DNA of 64,000 nt from Gigantopelta aegis (lineage: Eukaryota; Mollusca; Gastropoda; Neomphalida; Peltospiridae): contig NC_054706.1 in NCBI RefSeq assembly GCF_016097555.1, positions 53,395,793 to 53,459,792 on the forward strand. Reading direction: 5' to 3'. Of this stretch, positions 41,065 to 57,763 are shown piece by piece; within the stretch, counting starts at the first letter, position 1; each line of letters opens with the position of its first letter. Under the pieces are notes generated by a model. The model made no database searches. It was not told the DNA's origin and saw nothing but the letters and a program-made list of their open reading frames with translations. The position numbers and the translations under genes are program-made.

Positions 41065-42008
41065 ACGTTTTGGCATCTCCCTACGTTCGTACATTGTGAC
41101 CCATATGACCATTGAGTATCCAGAAAATGTCGGATAATTTTTTTTAACAAAAAACATTACGTTGATGTCAGCGCTGTGTTATAGTATCTAGGACGTCATG
41201 GATGTTTGAACATGAATTATCGTCTGGTCTGGTAATACAATCGGTCGCAATAATGTCGCCAACCTAGTTCATCAAGATAACTGGGAACTGGGAAACTCTA
41301 TTAACGTGCCCCTATCCACAAGGGTTCAGGCACGCCCGCCCCGGATTCAGCCTCTGACTTCGCCAGTGACCGACATCAAGATAAACCTCAAGCGAGCGTA
41401 CACCGAGGCTTTAATACCTTGCGACATGGCCTCAGATTACAGTTATCTTGCCATTTGGTTGTCCAAAATCCGGAAATTTGACCGCGCTGAGGAAGGCACC
41501 TGTGCCCATAACAGGCGTGCGCTAAAACAGCTTGCTCTGACCTGACCTGACAAATAATCAGGGCACAGTCTTCTCCGGGTAAACTTTCCAATATATACTT
41601 TCCATAATTATACTGCTTGAAAGAAATTAAAGCAATAACAAAACACAACAAATGCTTGAAAGAAATTAAAACAATAACAAAACACAACAAATACGTTTTT
41701 AGTTGTTTTAAAGAAATATATATATATATCGAGATATATTTTTATCTGAACTAGATTAATGCTGTATCCAACTTATATTATCCAAGAATAGTGTCTCGTG
41801 TTAGACCATCGATCCTCCGTCGCTTTTCACTGCTCTGGGGATGAGTCAGTGGGAGAAACAATACAAATAATAAAATAAAAAAACACGTTATCTACAGCAA
41901 CGTTTTTTTATCTCCCTTGATTTAAAAAAACAAACAAAAAAAACAAAAAAAACAACAACAACCACTCATTCTGAGTTGTTATAAATTTGGCGCCGCTTAT
42001 GTAGCGGA

Positions 42009-42595
42009 TAACTTTAATAAGGAACCGGACAAAAGAATACCGTTCCCAGTACACACTTGCAATGCACCCGGGGGAAGCTGAACAAAAGAATATCGGCCTC
42101 CCCCACCCAAGGTGCTGCTGTTAATAACTTGGTACTTGGTGATACCTCGACCAGAAGCGGTCTGGCCCTTTATAAGGGCCCTATGGGCAACCTAGGGAGA
42201 CACCACAACATCGTAAAGGTCTAAAATTAACGAGCTACTCTCGATTCACTAATATCAAAACCTATATTAGCTCGGCCATTTACCTTTCGACCGACCGTTC
42301 AAAATTGCGCCAAATTCCCTCAATCAAAATTGCGCACCCTTTTCTCTTTGGCATTTAACTGCTCCATTCAAATTCCATAGCACCACCACCACCCCCACCC
42401 GCCTGCTACCGATTTGATCGGGCTTCTGGTGCTCCCTTGCACCTGCCAGTGCAGGCGGTCCCTCCTCTCCCCTCCCCCACCTTTCCTGTTATGGACGTAG
42501 GAGCCGGCAAGGCCGGCTCTTGTGCCCACGACAGGCGTGCGCTACAACAGCTTGTTCTGAATGTGCACGTAAAACCCTATGACATGACATGACAT
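42009..42595 (+). mobile_element. SINE-like element, fourth family, inserted in the fossil LTR
   Basis: Nearly identical to 29706-30303. GTAGCGGA is duplicated at 42001-42008 and 42596-42603, and the intact LTR at 46337-46624 shows the single uninterrupted site. This fixes the ends and the full length (587 bp) of the family. Confidence 0.93.
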
Positions 42596-42666
42596 GTAGC
42601 GGATTGAGAATGGGTATTTAATTTTAATAAACTAATTAAGAAAATGAGGATGTGATTTTCACAACA

Positions 42667-43330
42667 TCCCCGGCCAGTGCAAATAAAATTTCAAAATTTT
42701 ATTTAACAATAAACATAGAAACTAAATTGAAAAACAAATCAAAGCAAAACCTAGGTATATGTCTGTAATTACAGGTACAGTAATGAGATAAAAGTATAAG
42801 CGTGACAATGGACAGGCATAGTATAGACTACAATTAACTAAACTAGCTTGTAAGAAGTATTGTATATCGTAAACTTTCATTCCTTTCAATAAATCACGAG
42901 ATACCTTTACATTTTTTTTTTTTTTAAACATCCACACATCCATTGCTTATAGGTCATGAGTCTATTAGCAACAAAACAATGACATATGAATATCCACACA
43001 AGTCTTGGATTCCAAGGAATTCATTAATAACCAATACAAGATAAACACAAGCCTATCAAACATTTGTCTTATAATGTCATCTGTATGTGCACCGCTCTAG
43101 CTTTCAAAAATTCTCAGATTACCTATCAAGTAATAGGATATAACTATAAAAGAGTTTACATACACATGTAAAAAAACCCTCAACCCCAAACAAACAAGAA
43201 ACTGTATGCAACTATTTAAAAATTACAAATAGTAATTTCAGTTAACTGGAACCAAAATATATATACAGTTGGGTTACTGAGATGATAAAAATACATTTAC
43301 TTATACTTAATACATACCAAGTACTTTATG
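42667..43330. other. Internal region of the fossil LTR element, non-coding
   Basis: AT-rich sequence next to the 42666 LTR edge. I see no coding frame here. Confidence 0.5.
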
Positions 43331-45701
43331 CTACTCTAAAATAGGGGGAGACTTTGTCAACAAAGCATTCTTTGCTTTTTGATTCAATGAATTACTTTTC
43401 ACCCATATCGCATTTTGAGCAGGCTCACCAACTACCTGTACTAAATACATCACACCAGTTGGGGTATGCTTTTGACTAAGCACTTTTCTGATCTTGTGAT
43501 ATCCACTATTTTCAGAGTCGCATGAACTAAACAGAATATCAGAGTCCACATAGTCTGGGTCACGGTATCGTGCTGGTTTCTTACTTATTCTTTTAGGACG
43601 ACTCACTTCTAGGACGAATAATCGGCTCACCAGTGGGATTATATACTTTAATAGGCACTTTGCTATCATGACCAATAGTAACGAGGGTTTTTGCAATTAC
43701 AATATTACTAATGCTGTGCAGCCTAGTATTTGGCATACAGACGCCCTGCAATCCTGGGTACAGTTTAGAAGTAACATTAGCCCATATCACCATTTCTGTA
43801 TTGACTGGTATAGTAACCTTCTTACGAATTCGGACCCCTGACTGCTGAACTCAAAACTTACAATCCCGAAAATCTAATGAGATTCCCTTCTTAACTAAAA
43901 AGGTAGTACCCAAGATTAAAGGATGACTTGTATCCGTCATCACATAAACAGTTATATTATACTTCTATTATATATATAGTATACCATGTTTCCCATTTGG
44001 AGTTTGCAATTTAAGCTGAGCCAATCCAATAACAGGGACCTCAACATTATTTGCAACTGTAATTTTACATGAAGTATCTGGTATATATCTACAACAGTCA
44101 CTGGGTAATGATCTGTAAAAGTGTTCTGAGACCAAATTAATTGCACTACCAGAATCTAATAAAGCTGCTACTTTAACTGATCCAATTGATACTGGCATGT
44201 AAATAAACCCATGATTGACAGGTGTAGTCTCATAATCATATTCTGTGTAACTGTCCTCCAAATGAGAAACATCAGCACTATCATCATTAGAACAAACACA
44301 TTTATGCATAAAACAAAAACATTGTGGACACTTTAGAATATTGTCAAAATTGCAAGCATCACAATCAATGTCCCCCAAAAACTGTGCTTGACTTTTTAAT
44401 TCTTCCTGAGGTTCTGTCCGTTTTCCGAGTGATCAGTCAGATTTACCGGTTGCAGTAATTTGCAACTATCAGCTGAGTGTCCATTTTGATGGCAAATCTG
44501 ACATCTAATGTCTGGCCTTGCCCTACCTCTTGGTGAAAGATTACAATTTCGGCGCATATGTCCCGCTCCCCTACAGCCATAACAATTGAAGTCTGAACCT
44601 TCAAAGTTTAAATCCTGCCGACTCTGTGACGACGACTGCTTCTTTAAGCACAATGCACTAACAGTCTTTTCTAATGAACGTACTTTATCGCGAAGTTCTT
44701 CAACTTCTCTATGATTGGCGGATTCCATGTCTCCAGCTTGGCCTGTCTTTGTCTCCTGAATACAGTGTTTTGTCAAATTCACTCTCGGTGTAGGCACGTG
44801 AACTCTATAGCCATAAGCTTCCCCCGTTTTCGCTGATACCATGACATCTAAATGGGATTTAGGCGATCCTGCACGAACAAAGAAGGTAAGTTGCTTCGGC
44901 AAGCCCTCAATAAATTTGACTAAGATGTCCATCTGTGACTTTCGCAAACGCGTGGCTTTATCAATTAAACTACTGTGGAACTCTTCAATAGGTTGTCCCG
45001 GGGCTAGCTTGGAATTCTGAAAATATTCTGCTTCAGTCCACAATGCTGGATTACATTGTGAGTCAATGTCAATATATTTCTCATGAAAAGCATCTTTCAC
45101 GACTCTCTTTGTCTCACAGGCAAAGACAAAAAAGATGTTAATGGAGGTCCTTCTAAATGCAAATGGAAGGCAGCTACCCTCCTTTCACTATCATCAAAAG
45201 CAATCTTATTCAATGTAGCATAGGACATGAACTCTGCTAGAAATCTCTCTGGACTCTCTGAACTCAGTCCATGAAATTTATTAATATTTAATTTGACAGC
45301 CATTATACTATTATCATCAGAATCACTGTCACTGCTAGATATAAATTCTTTTCTGCTAGAATTCTTTATTGGTGATGGTGATGGTGTTGAAATATGAATG
45401 TCCACAATATCGACTGGATTCAGGAATGGTAACGAAATCACTGGATCATCCGAAAAGCTATTTAGTCCAAACTGTCCGGTAATACGGCTACCGTACAAAT
45501 TGTCATTTTCCATAAAATCATCGTAATTCCCGTCAACATTTTGCTAAGTCGACATTAAAACACATATATCACACCGTTAAATGTTCATGAAATGTTATTA
45601 ACACTGTTCATTATGAATTGAAGTTGAAATTATTATCGGCAAAAGTAGCGTGGTTTCGGAACTCAAAAATGTTTTATTAAAATTGTCATTAAAGTTCAAA
45701 C

Positions 45702-46293
45702 CAATCTAATTAAAATTAGCTCCACTATTACATGTGGATCTAAAGACAGCCAGTTGGAGCTCATGTCCACCAATCAAAACCTTACTTGCAGAATCCTGCC
45801 AGTGATTTAAAAATAATTTGAAAACATTCCGAATTATCCTGAGGGTATACGACATGTTTCGTGTGAATTACGAATGCCTTAAAACATGTTTTATTTTATA
45901 AAATAAATAATTTGTAATGTAAAACTGAAGACTGATTTAGTTTTTATAACTTTATAAATAAATAAATAATTTTTAATGTAAAATTGAAAACTGATAACCC
46001 ACCCCGTACGTATTGGTATGGTTCGCTGTACTGCGGCCACTAAAATAGACTCGCCCGATATTTTTAGAATTTGTATGCTCCCAAATAACGTTATAAAAGG
46101 CGAAGTGTGATTGGTCAATATTTAAATTATTATTTACAGACGAAATGTTACCTGGACATTGGGGACTACGCAGTGTTGTTAGTTTTAAATCACTGGCAGG
46201 ATTCTGCAAGTAAGGTTTTGATTGGTGGACATGAGCTCCAACTGGCTGTCTTTAGATCCACATGTAATAGTGGAGCTAATTTTAATTAGATTG
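45702..46293. mobile_element. Mutator-like MITE (592 bp) with long terminal inverted repeats and 9-bp duplication
   Basis: Inverted repeats of ~115 bp start CAATCTAATTAAAATTAGCT. AGTTCAAAC flanks both sides (45693-45701, 46294-46302). A 9-bp duplication with long inverted repeats is typical of Mutator-like elements. No transposase. It sits inside the fossil LTR element, between the 46337-46624 LTR and gag. Confidence 0.92.
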
Positions 46294-46490
46294 AGTTCAA
46301 ACGAACGATTCTCCATGCCTTTATGCATCTCCACCATGTTAGACCATCGTTCCTCCATCGATTTCACTGCTCTGGGGATGAGTCAGCGGGAGAAACAATA
46401 AAAAAACACCCCAAAAAAACACGTTATCTACAGCAACGTTTTTTTTATCTCCCTTGATTTAAAAAAACAACAACCCCCCCCCCCCCCACA

Positions 46491-46528
<38 letters not shown>

Positions 46529-46944
46529 TCTGAGTTGTTATAAATTTGGCGCCGCTTATGTAGCGGATTGAATATTTAATTTTAATAAACTAATTAAGAA
46601 AATGAGGATGTGATTTACACAACACTCGTGACAAGAAAAATACTACTGTATCGGTGCTTTGAAAATTGCGCGAACGATAGTTTCGTTCACGCTTTGCTCG
46701 TGAAAAAAGATTTTTTTTTCATGTAATAAATTTATGTCATGGTTTGCGTGGTTGTAATGGGTTACGCAAAATTATTTTTTAAAACCCTTTTACACAAATT
46801 ACCAATTTTGAAATGTTTTACGCACGATCTATTCTAAATGGTAAAATATTATATTAAAAAAACAAAAACAAAAACAAACCATTCTCGAAACTGCATATTC
46901 ATCTTACACGACAAAAACCGTTATAAAATTTATTGTGATCAAAA

Positions 46945-47650
46945 TCGAATGAATGAATGAATGAATGCACGAATGCATGAATGCATGAATGAATGAATGT
47001 TTAACGACACCCAGCACGAAAAATACATCGGCTGTTGGGTGTCAAACTATGGTAAATGCAAAACTTAAGTGATGATGATCATCAAGATATCAATTCAACA
47101 GTTAAATAAAAACACAATGTAAAGAACTGTGCAAAAAATACAAATATCACAGATAGATAAAATTAAAATTTAGAATAAAAGTCAGTATCAAGTAAAAATT
47201 GTAATAAAACTTCTGGATGGAACTGAAAGGATTTCATCACATTTCGTTGTCCAAATATATCTTTTCTAGTTTCTTTGAAATGTGGCACTTCACCAAAATG
47301 TGGCGTACCGTCAGACACTGACAGTGCTCACACTGAGGTGGAGGATATTTCTTCAAGATAAATGAATGGGTCAAGTATGTATAACCGACGCGAGCACGAC
47401 ACAAGTCTATTTCATGAGGCAAATCCAAAGCAGACTTGGCAGCAGAATCTGCCTTTTCATTTAACATTACCCTGATGCCAACATGGCTAGGCACCCAACA
47501 AAATACAATGTCTTTATTGGCAATTAATAACAAGACGCATTTTCGTATCATCATCCCAATTAAGGGATGGTCGAGCTTGTGATCAAAATCGTATCTGCGT
47601 TCAAGGTAGTCGAAATGGTATTTTGGTAAGGTTATGATTCCTTGCACGAA
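46945..47650 (-). mobile_element. 5'-truncated I-type LINE with RNase H, copy in block 2
   Basis: Counterpart of 19322-20250. The minus strand keeps one 136-codon frame: PKYHFDYLERRYDFDHKLDH, NKDIVFCWVPSHVGIR, KADSAAKSALDLPH, and CEHCQCLTVRHILVKCHISK. ~160 bp of RNase H sequence present in copy 1 is deleted. Tail of GAATG repeats at about 46945-46998. Confidence 0.87.
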
Positions 47651-47928
47651 TCGCTGTCTAGTACTTCGTATACGGGAGGACTGCCACTCATAGGCCGCCT
47701 GTGGGAAGACTGCCAGCCCTAGCCAAGCATATAATTATAATCGAAGCTGATGTATTTGTTCTTGTTACCCATCAACTCAGTTAATTCTTTCATTTGTATT
47801 TTGGTAACCAGCCTGGTGGCATCAACGGCAATGAAAAGGTCTGCCTTGAATTGTCCCCATGTCAGAATGGATTCACTAGTTACAATGCCAATAACGTTAA
47901 TTTTTTTTTTCAGTGTCAGTAATTCAAA

Positions 47929-53058
<5,130 letters not shown>

Positions 53059-53119
53059 CGTGATGCATTTTTTTTGTTTTTGTTTTTATTTTTGTTTTTG
53101 TTTTTTTGTTTTATATAAA

Positions 53120-54962
53120 TATTTATTATCCCCAGATCAAGTGGTTGGAGAAATCTACCCGGATGTGACTCAGGTCTATACAGACGGGTCGAAAGACCCA
53201 ACCACTGGTAAAACAGGAATGGCCTTTGTTATTAATAATTTTAAATATTTAAGGAAACCGATAGCCATTAGGGCTAGACTATCGGATAACATTTCAGTTT
53301 ATACATCAGAATTAATGGCCATACTGTATTCCCTGAAATGGATTGAAAAATATCATGTTAATAATAGCCCCAATAGATATGTCATCTTCTCTGACAGTCT
53401 TAGTGCCCTGCAAGCAATCAATGGAGCCCATAGTATCAGATCGGAAATTATAAATAAAATTTATAAAATATATTTTAATATTGCTGCTCTGGGTATCCAA
53501 GTCGTTATGGAATGGGTTCCGGCTCATATTGGAATATCTGGTAATGAAGCAGCCGATGCCAACGCTAAAAAGAGTTTGCTGGAACCGGCAGTCGACGTTC
53601 CAGTAGAACATAATGTTAACGAAATAAATTCCATAGCTGAGCCACACCTGGTAGCTCTGTGGCAAACCGAATGGAACCACAGAGCCAGGGTGTGGCATGC
53701 CTACATTAAACCAAAAGCGACCACTCCTGGGCCAGTTTCTTTTAATGTTAAGGTAACTAGAATTATTGCAAGACTTAGAATGGGTGTCTCTTCGGCTTTA
53801 AATGATGTTAGATTTAAAATTAAAAAAGTTAAGTCACCCAACTGTTTAGTATGTCATACAATCGAAGATGTTAATAATTTTTTGATAAAATGTACTAAAC
53901 ATGACAAAATTAGACTGAAACTGGTTAATTATTTTATTAAAATTAAATTAGAGTTTAATGCTTATAATTTATTAAATCCACCTAAAGAATATAAAAATAC
54001 AATAGACAGGTTGTTGGTCGCTTTTGTATATCAATCTAAAATAAATATATAATATTATAGGGTTCTCCTGGGGGCGGTTCCTGCCATAGCCTAGGCATTG
54101 TTAGATTGGTGCAAATGTGGCAGGCCCGTTCCTTTTATGGGACCACAATAAATAATCACTGTTGGTGGGCTGGGTAATAGCACTCATTATTGTTTGCTCC
54201 TCACCCCTTCTGGGGTTGGAAGGATGTTACCTGCGCCCCTACTGTCCGGTCTTTCGCCCCTTCCGTCTGCAATGTCGCGCCTGGCTTGCTGGATTTTTTA
54301 TTTTAATGTAATGTACCGGTTTTAAAATTATTTTAATTATATTGTATATAAATAGTATAATGTATTTTAATTTTTAAATTAATTTATATTGTGGTGTGGG
54401 TGTTTGAATGATTTTTTTTTTTTTTTTTTTTTTACTTCGGGTTGATGATGGGGTTGCTATCTGGCAGTAACAGCCCCCTCCTCGCCGACCAAATATATTG
54501 TATGAACTGCTTTTAATTTTTATTGGGTGTTTATGTTTTAAAATTGATAGGTTTACAAGCGTGCTCTTTTAATTTGTTTTAATTTATTTTATACGTGTTT
54601 TTAACTTTATTGAGATAGAGGGAAATGGGACCCTGTGGCGGCTGCTTAACCTCCTTTAATCAACCTCCTACTAAATAATAATAGGGCTAAAATAAAGAGT
54701 TTCTGTACTATTTGTATTTTTGAAATGCTCGTTCTAAATTTGCGACAAAGTTTTAAATTAAATGGATTATATATTTTATATTAATTATTATTTTTAGAAT
54801 TGCGCAAATAAAAACTAATTATATAATATCCGTATTCCCCATTGGTTTAATTTCAAAATTGTCCTAAGTAATTTCTGTCCCGGATTGGGCCCCTGGCCTC
54901 CAGAGACCGAACCCGGGGTGGACATGCTCGAAGCCTTAGTGGTATAGGAGCATAGGAAAGTC
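53120..54962 (+). mobile_element. 5'-truncated I-type LINE with an intact RNase H frame
   Basis: One frame (about 53144-54052) encodes an RNase H with all four acidic positions visible: YTDGSKD, SELMAILYSLKW, SDSLSALQAI, and GNEAADANAK; WVPAHIGISGNEAAD is typical of I/Jockey-group LINEs. The C-terminal part has a CLVCHTIEDVNNFLIKC metal-binding-like segment. A ~900-bp 3' region follows with a T run (54413-54434) and ends CCCGGATTGGG...GGTATAGGAGCAT. Endonuclease and reverse transcriptase are missing. The lack of stops suggests youth. It sits just after exon C of the repeat-protein gene. Confidence 0.88.
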
Positions 54963-55659
54963 TTCACACACACCAGATCAAGCAGACAATGTCAAGGTTG
55001 GGGAGCCTTGAATCATTGCTGTACAATGATGATAGATGTTCAATCATGATTACAATTGATACAATTATTTATTTCATTTAAAAATATATGTCTGTTGTTC
55101 TGCTATAATGAAAGTGAAGTGCATCACAATATATGCTTTTCTAACTAGATTAATTTGGTAGTGATACCATTATTTAATCAGACAATACTTAATATAACAA
55201 CATTATTTATCATTTGTGATTTAACTTATTTTAAATCAACAGAATAGATAAAGTTTCTATTAAAAATTGTTACAATTGCGATGCTTTGCATGTTGGTGGT
55301 TTTATAGTATTTTCTGATATAAATGCTCTCTATCTACATACAAAACAAAATCTAGAACAAAATTTAACTACAAAAAGAAGAAAACTATTTAGATATATGA
55401 ATTCACAGACACTGGTTGGTTTTGATCGGGGGGAATGGGGGGGGGGGGGAGAAAGAAAGAAAAAAATAAGGGGAGGGAAGAGAGAAGAAACATAGAAGTA
55501 GAAATAAAATCACTTGTAATGCGCTAGTAATTCCAAACAAGTCGAAAGGGAAAATTAATGATTTAAGAAATAAAAGAGTCAGTTGAAAAAAAGAAAGACA
55601 AAAGTTTTTTCTCCGATTCTTAAATGAAGAGATTGAACCATTTCCCCCAATGTATATTA
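54963..55659. other. Intergenic, nothing recognised
   Basis: AT-rich with a G/A-rich stretch at 55425-55490. A plus-strand frame at 55286-55495 has no recognisable domain. Confidence 0.45.
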
Positions 55660-56685
55660 AATTTGTCTATTCACAATTTTTAATATAAATATATTTTTCA
55701 ATTTGAAATTTGTTTTTCAGGATATGTTCGATAGCATTTACATGTAAATCTTTGTGAAGTATTTTCATATTATAAATATAATATTTTATATTGAATATTA
55801 ACCAGTTCACTACATAAGTTAGTTCGCCATCCACAATCCCAAACATAATAGGTTTTTTTTTATCTAAAGAGGTGCCAATTCCTGTTTTATAAAAAAAAAA
55901 TCCACTTTTCAACAGTTTTCCATAGGTTTCGTACTTTATTGGAATCATAAAAAAAGGTGCTGTAAAGTCTCCGGTTCATTATTAAAGAAAGTGCATTTAT
56001 TAGAATCTACGTAATGAATCATATGAAGAAATGTATTAGTGGCAAGAATTCTATGAAGCAGTCTGTACTGGAACCATCTTAAAGTTGTATCTTTCAGACA
56101 TTTAAATGGCAAAACATAATATTTCCCCTAAGTATAGCAATCACAGTTCAAACCCTTATTTGCATATTTTATCTGTGACTTTGGAATTATGCTTTTATAG
56201 TTCAATATGTTGTACATGTCTTTACTTCCAGTATTTTTATTTAACACAATTTTCAGTTTGAAAGGTAAAATTGGGCTTTGAATGCAAACAAATGTTTTAT
56301 GAATAAGGTTTATTGAATACAAAAATGATTTTACAGCATTCACTAATGATCCGTAGTTCACAAAGTTAGTATTTGGCATCATATTTATTTCTAAAAGCTT
56401 CAAATGTAAGGATATTTCCTTCAGTGTCAAGTAAGTCGTGTATAAAAACAATTTCCTTTTTATGTAGTTACCATATAAAAACGGTTTATTGTCTTTTAGT
56501 ATCTTAGTATTATACCAAATATTCAGTCCTTGAATATCTTCAGTAGTCTGTATATTTTGCTTTTGTTGTATTGTTAACCAACTAAATAAAACATCTTTCC
56601 AAAACAAGTTTTTAATACTATCTTTTTTACGTATAATAAAACAGTCCCCGTGTATAATTAGGTCCTTAAAACTACATTCCCTGGA

Positions 56686-57763
56686 ATATTTTTATTATTT
56701 AAGCATATAGAACAGAAAATCCAATTACGTTTGGTGCATATATGACGCCGCACTCCGCATTGGTTTCACTACGCTGGCTTATCTAGGTCAAAAACAAAGC
56801 CATGATTTTGAAAGTGGAACACTTTTAACGGGCTCGTACCGATCTCGGTTTTCATTGGCTTATCACAAGTATAGAATTCTCCAACAAGAGATCACGTGAG
56901 ATTTCGCAATTTTTGAACAAATTTAACTCTTGATTGAGGGGTCGTCTCATATCTCCAAAACATATTTATATCCATAGAGGTATGGTACAACGCCTTTCCA
57001 GGGGTCGGTGAGTGGGGGATTTGCCTTGAAATTTTGACAGTGGCCAGCTGTTGGCATACGCGTTACATGTAAGGTGGTAGAGGAAGAGGGTACTGTGTTC
57101 GATTTACGTAACATTTTTCAAGACTATATGTTATTTCTATTCATTACTTAGACCTAAAAAGGTGTTTTTTGGAAATGCGCGGTCAGTCTAGGATCGATCC
57201 CCATCGGCGGGTATACAGAAAAACATGGTATATGATATCCTGTCTGTGGGATGGTACATATAAACAATCCCTTGCTAAAAAAAAAAATGTAGCGGGTTTC
57301 CAAAGCGCGTGTGCAGGGATTTCGGCGGGGTTGGGGTTATAGACTGTGTTAAGCGAAGTTTATATGGAGCCATGCTCCCCCCAAAAATACATTTCAATTT
57401 TTTTTTAAGCTTGGGCAAGTAAGGGTTTCGATCTCCAATACCCTCCCCCTGCATATGCACCCGATTCCTCTCTAAGATTATATGTCGAAATTACCAGATG
57501 TTAGACATCCAACAGTCTATAAAAATTGTTCAAAAATTGCGAAATCTCAAGTGATCTCTTGTTGGGGAATTCCACACTTGTGATAAGCCAATGAAAACCG
57601 AGATCGGTAAGAGCCCTTCAAAAGTGTCCCACTTTCAAAATACTGGCTTTGTTTTTGACTTGGATAAGCCAGCGTAGTGAAACCAATGCGGAGTGCGACG
57701 TCATATATGCACCAAACGTAATTGGATTTTCTGTTCTATATGCTTAAATAATAAAAAATATTC
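56686..57763. mobile_element. Fold-back / Mutator-like element, ~240-bp inverted arms
   Basis: GGAATATTTTTATTATTTAA...CCAATTACGTTTGGTGCATA...GAGATCACGTGAGATTTCGC on the left is mirrored at about 57525-57763. Because the ends read as a palindrome (GGAATATT), the target duplication is unresolved. No transposase is seen in the centre, which holds a SINE and another MITE. Confidence 0.85.
57175..57530 (-). mobile_element. SINE remnant split by a small MITE
   Basis: SINE-like flanks (GGTCAGTCTAGGATCGATCC, ATCCTGTCTGTGGGATGGTA, AGACATCCAACAGTCTATAA) surround 57308-57462, a MITE with ends GCGCGTGTGCAGGGA and CCCCCTGCATATGCACCC of the same family as in 50640-51660. Three levels of nesting inside the LINE. 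In plus orientation the head lies on the left, so the strand call applies weakly. Confidence 0.6.

Larger units (their letters stand above)
41799..46624 (-). mobile_element. Fossil Gypsy-like LTR retrotransposon, broken, with two nested insertions
   Basis: LTRs lie at 46337-46624 and at 41799-42666 (the second enlarged by a nested element); both read TGTTAGACC...CACAACA on the plus strand. CTCG is duplicated at 41795-41798 and 46625-46628, and the empty site with a single CTCG is in copy 1 at about 19037. Minus-strand parts: gag-like protein with two CCHC zinc knuckles (CYGCRGAGHMRRNC, CQICHQNGHSADSC) at about 44396-45513, a retroviral-type aspartic protease (LLDSGSAINLVS) near 43968-44378, and a basic, chromodomain-like tail at about 43331-43700. 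The copy is incomplete and has several breaks. Similar LTRs and a clear target site suggest a fairly recent arrival, after the block duplication. Confidence 0.85.

Noticed and set aside
41306-41545. 79-codon plus-strand frame
   Set aside because: It overlaps the 3' part of a fourth-family SINE-like element and has no domain; disrupted relative to copy 1.
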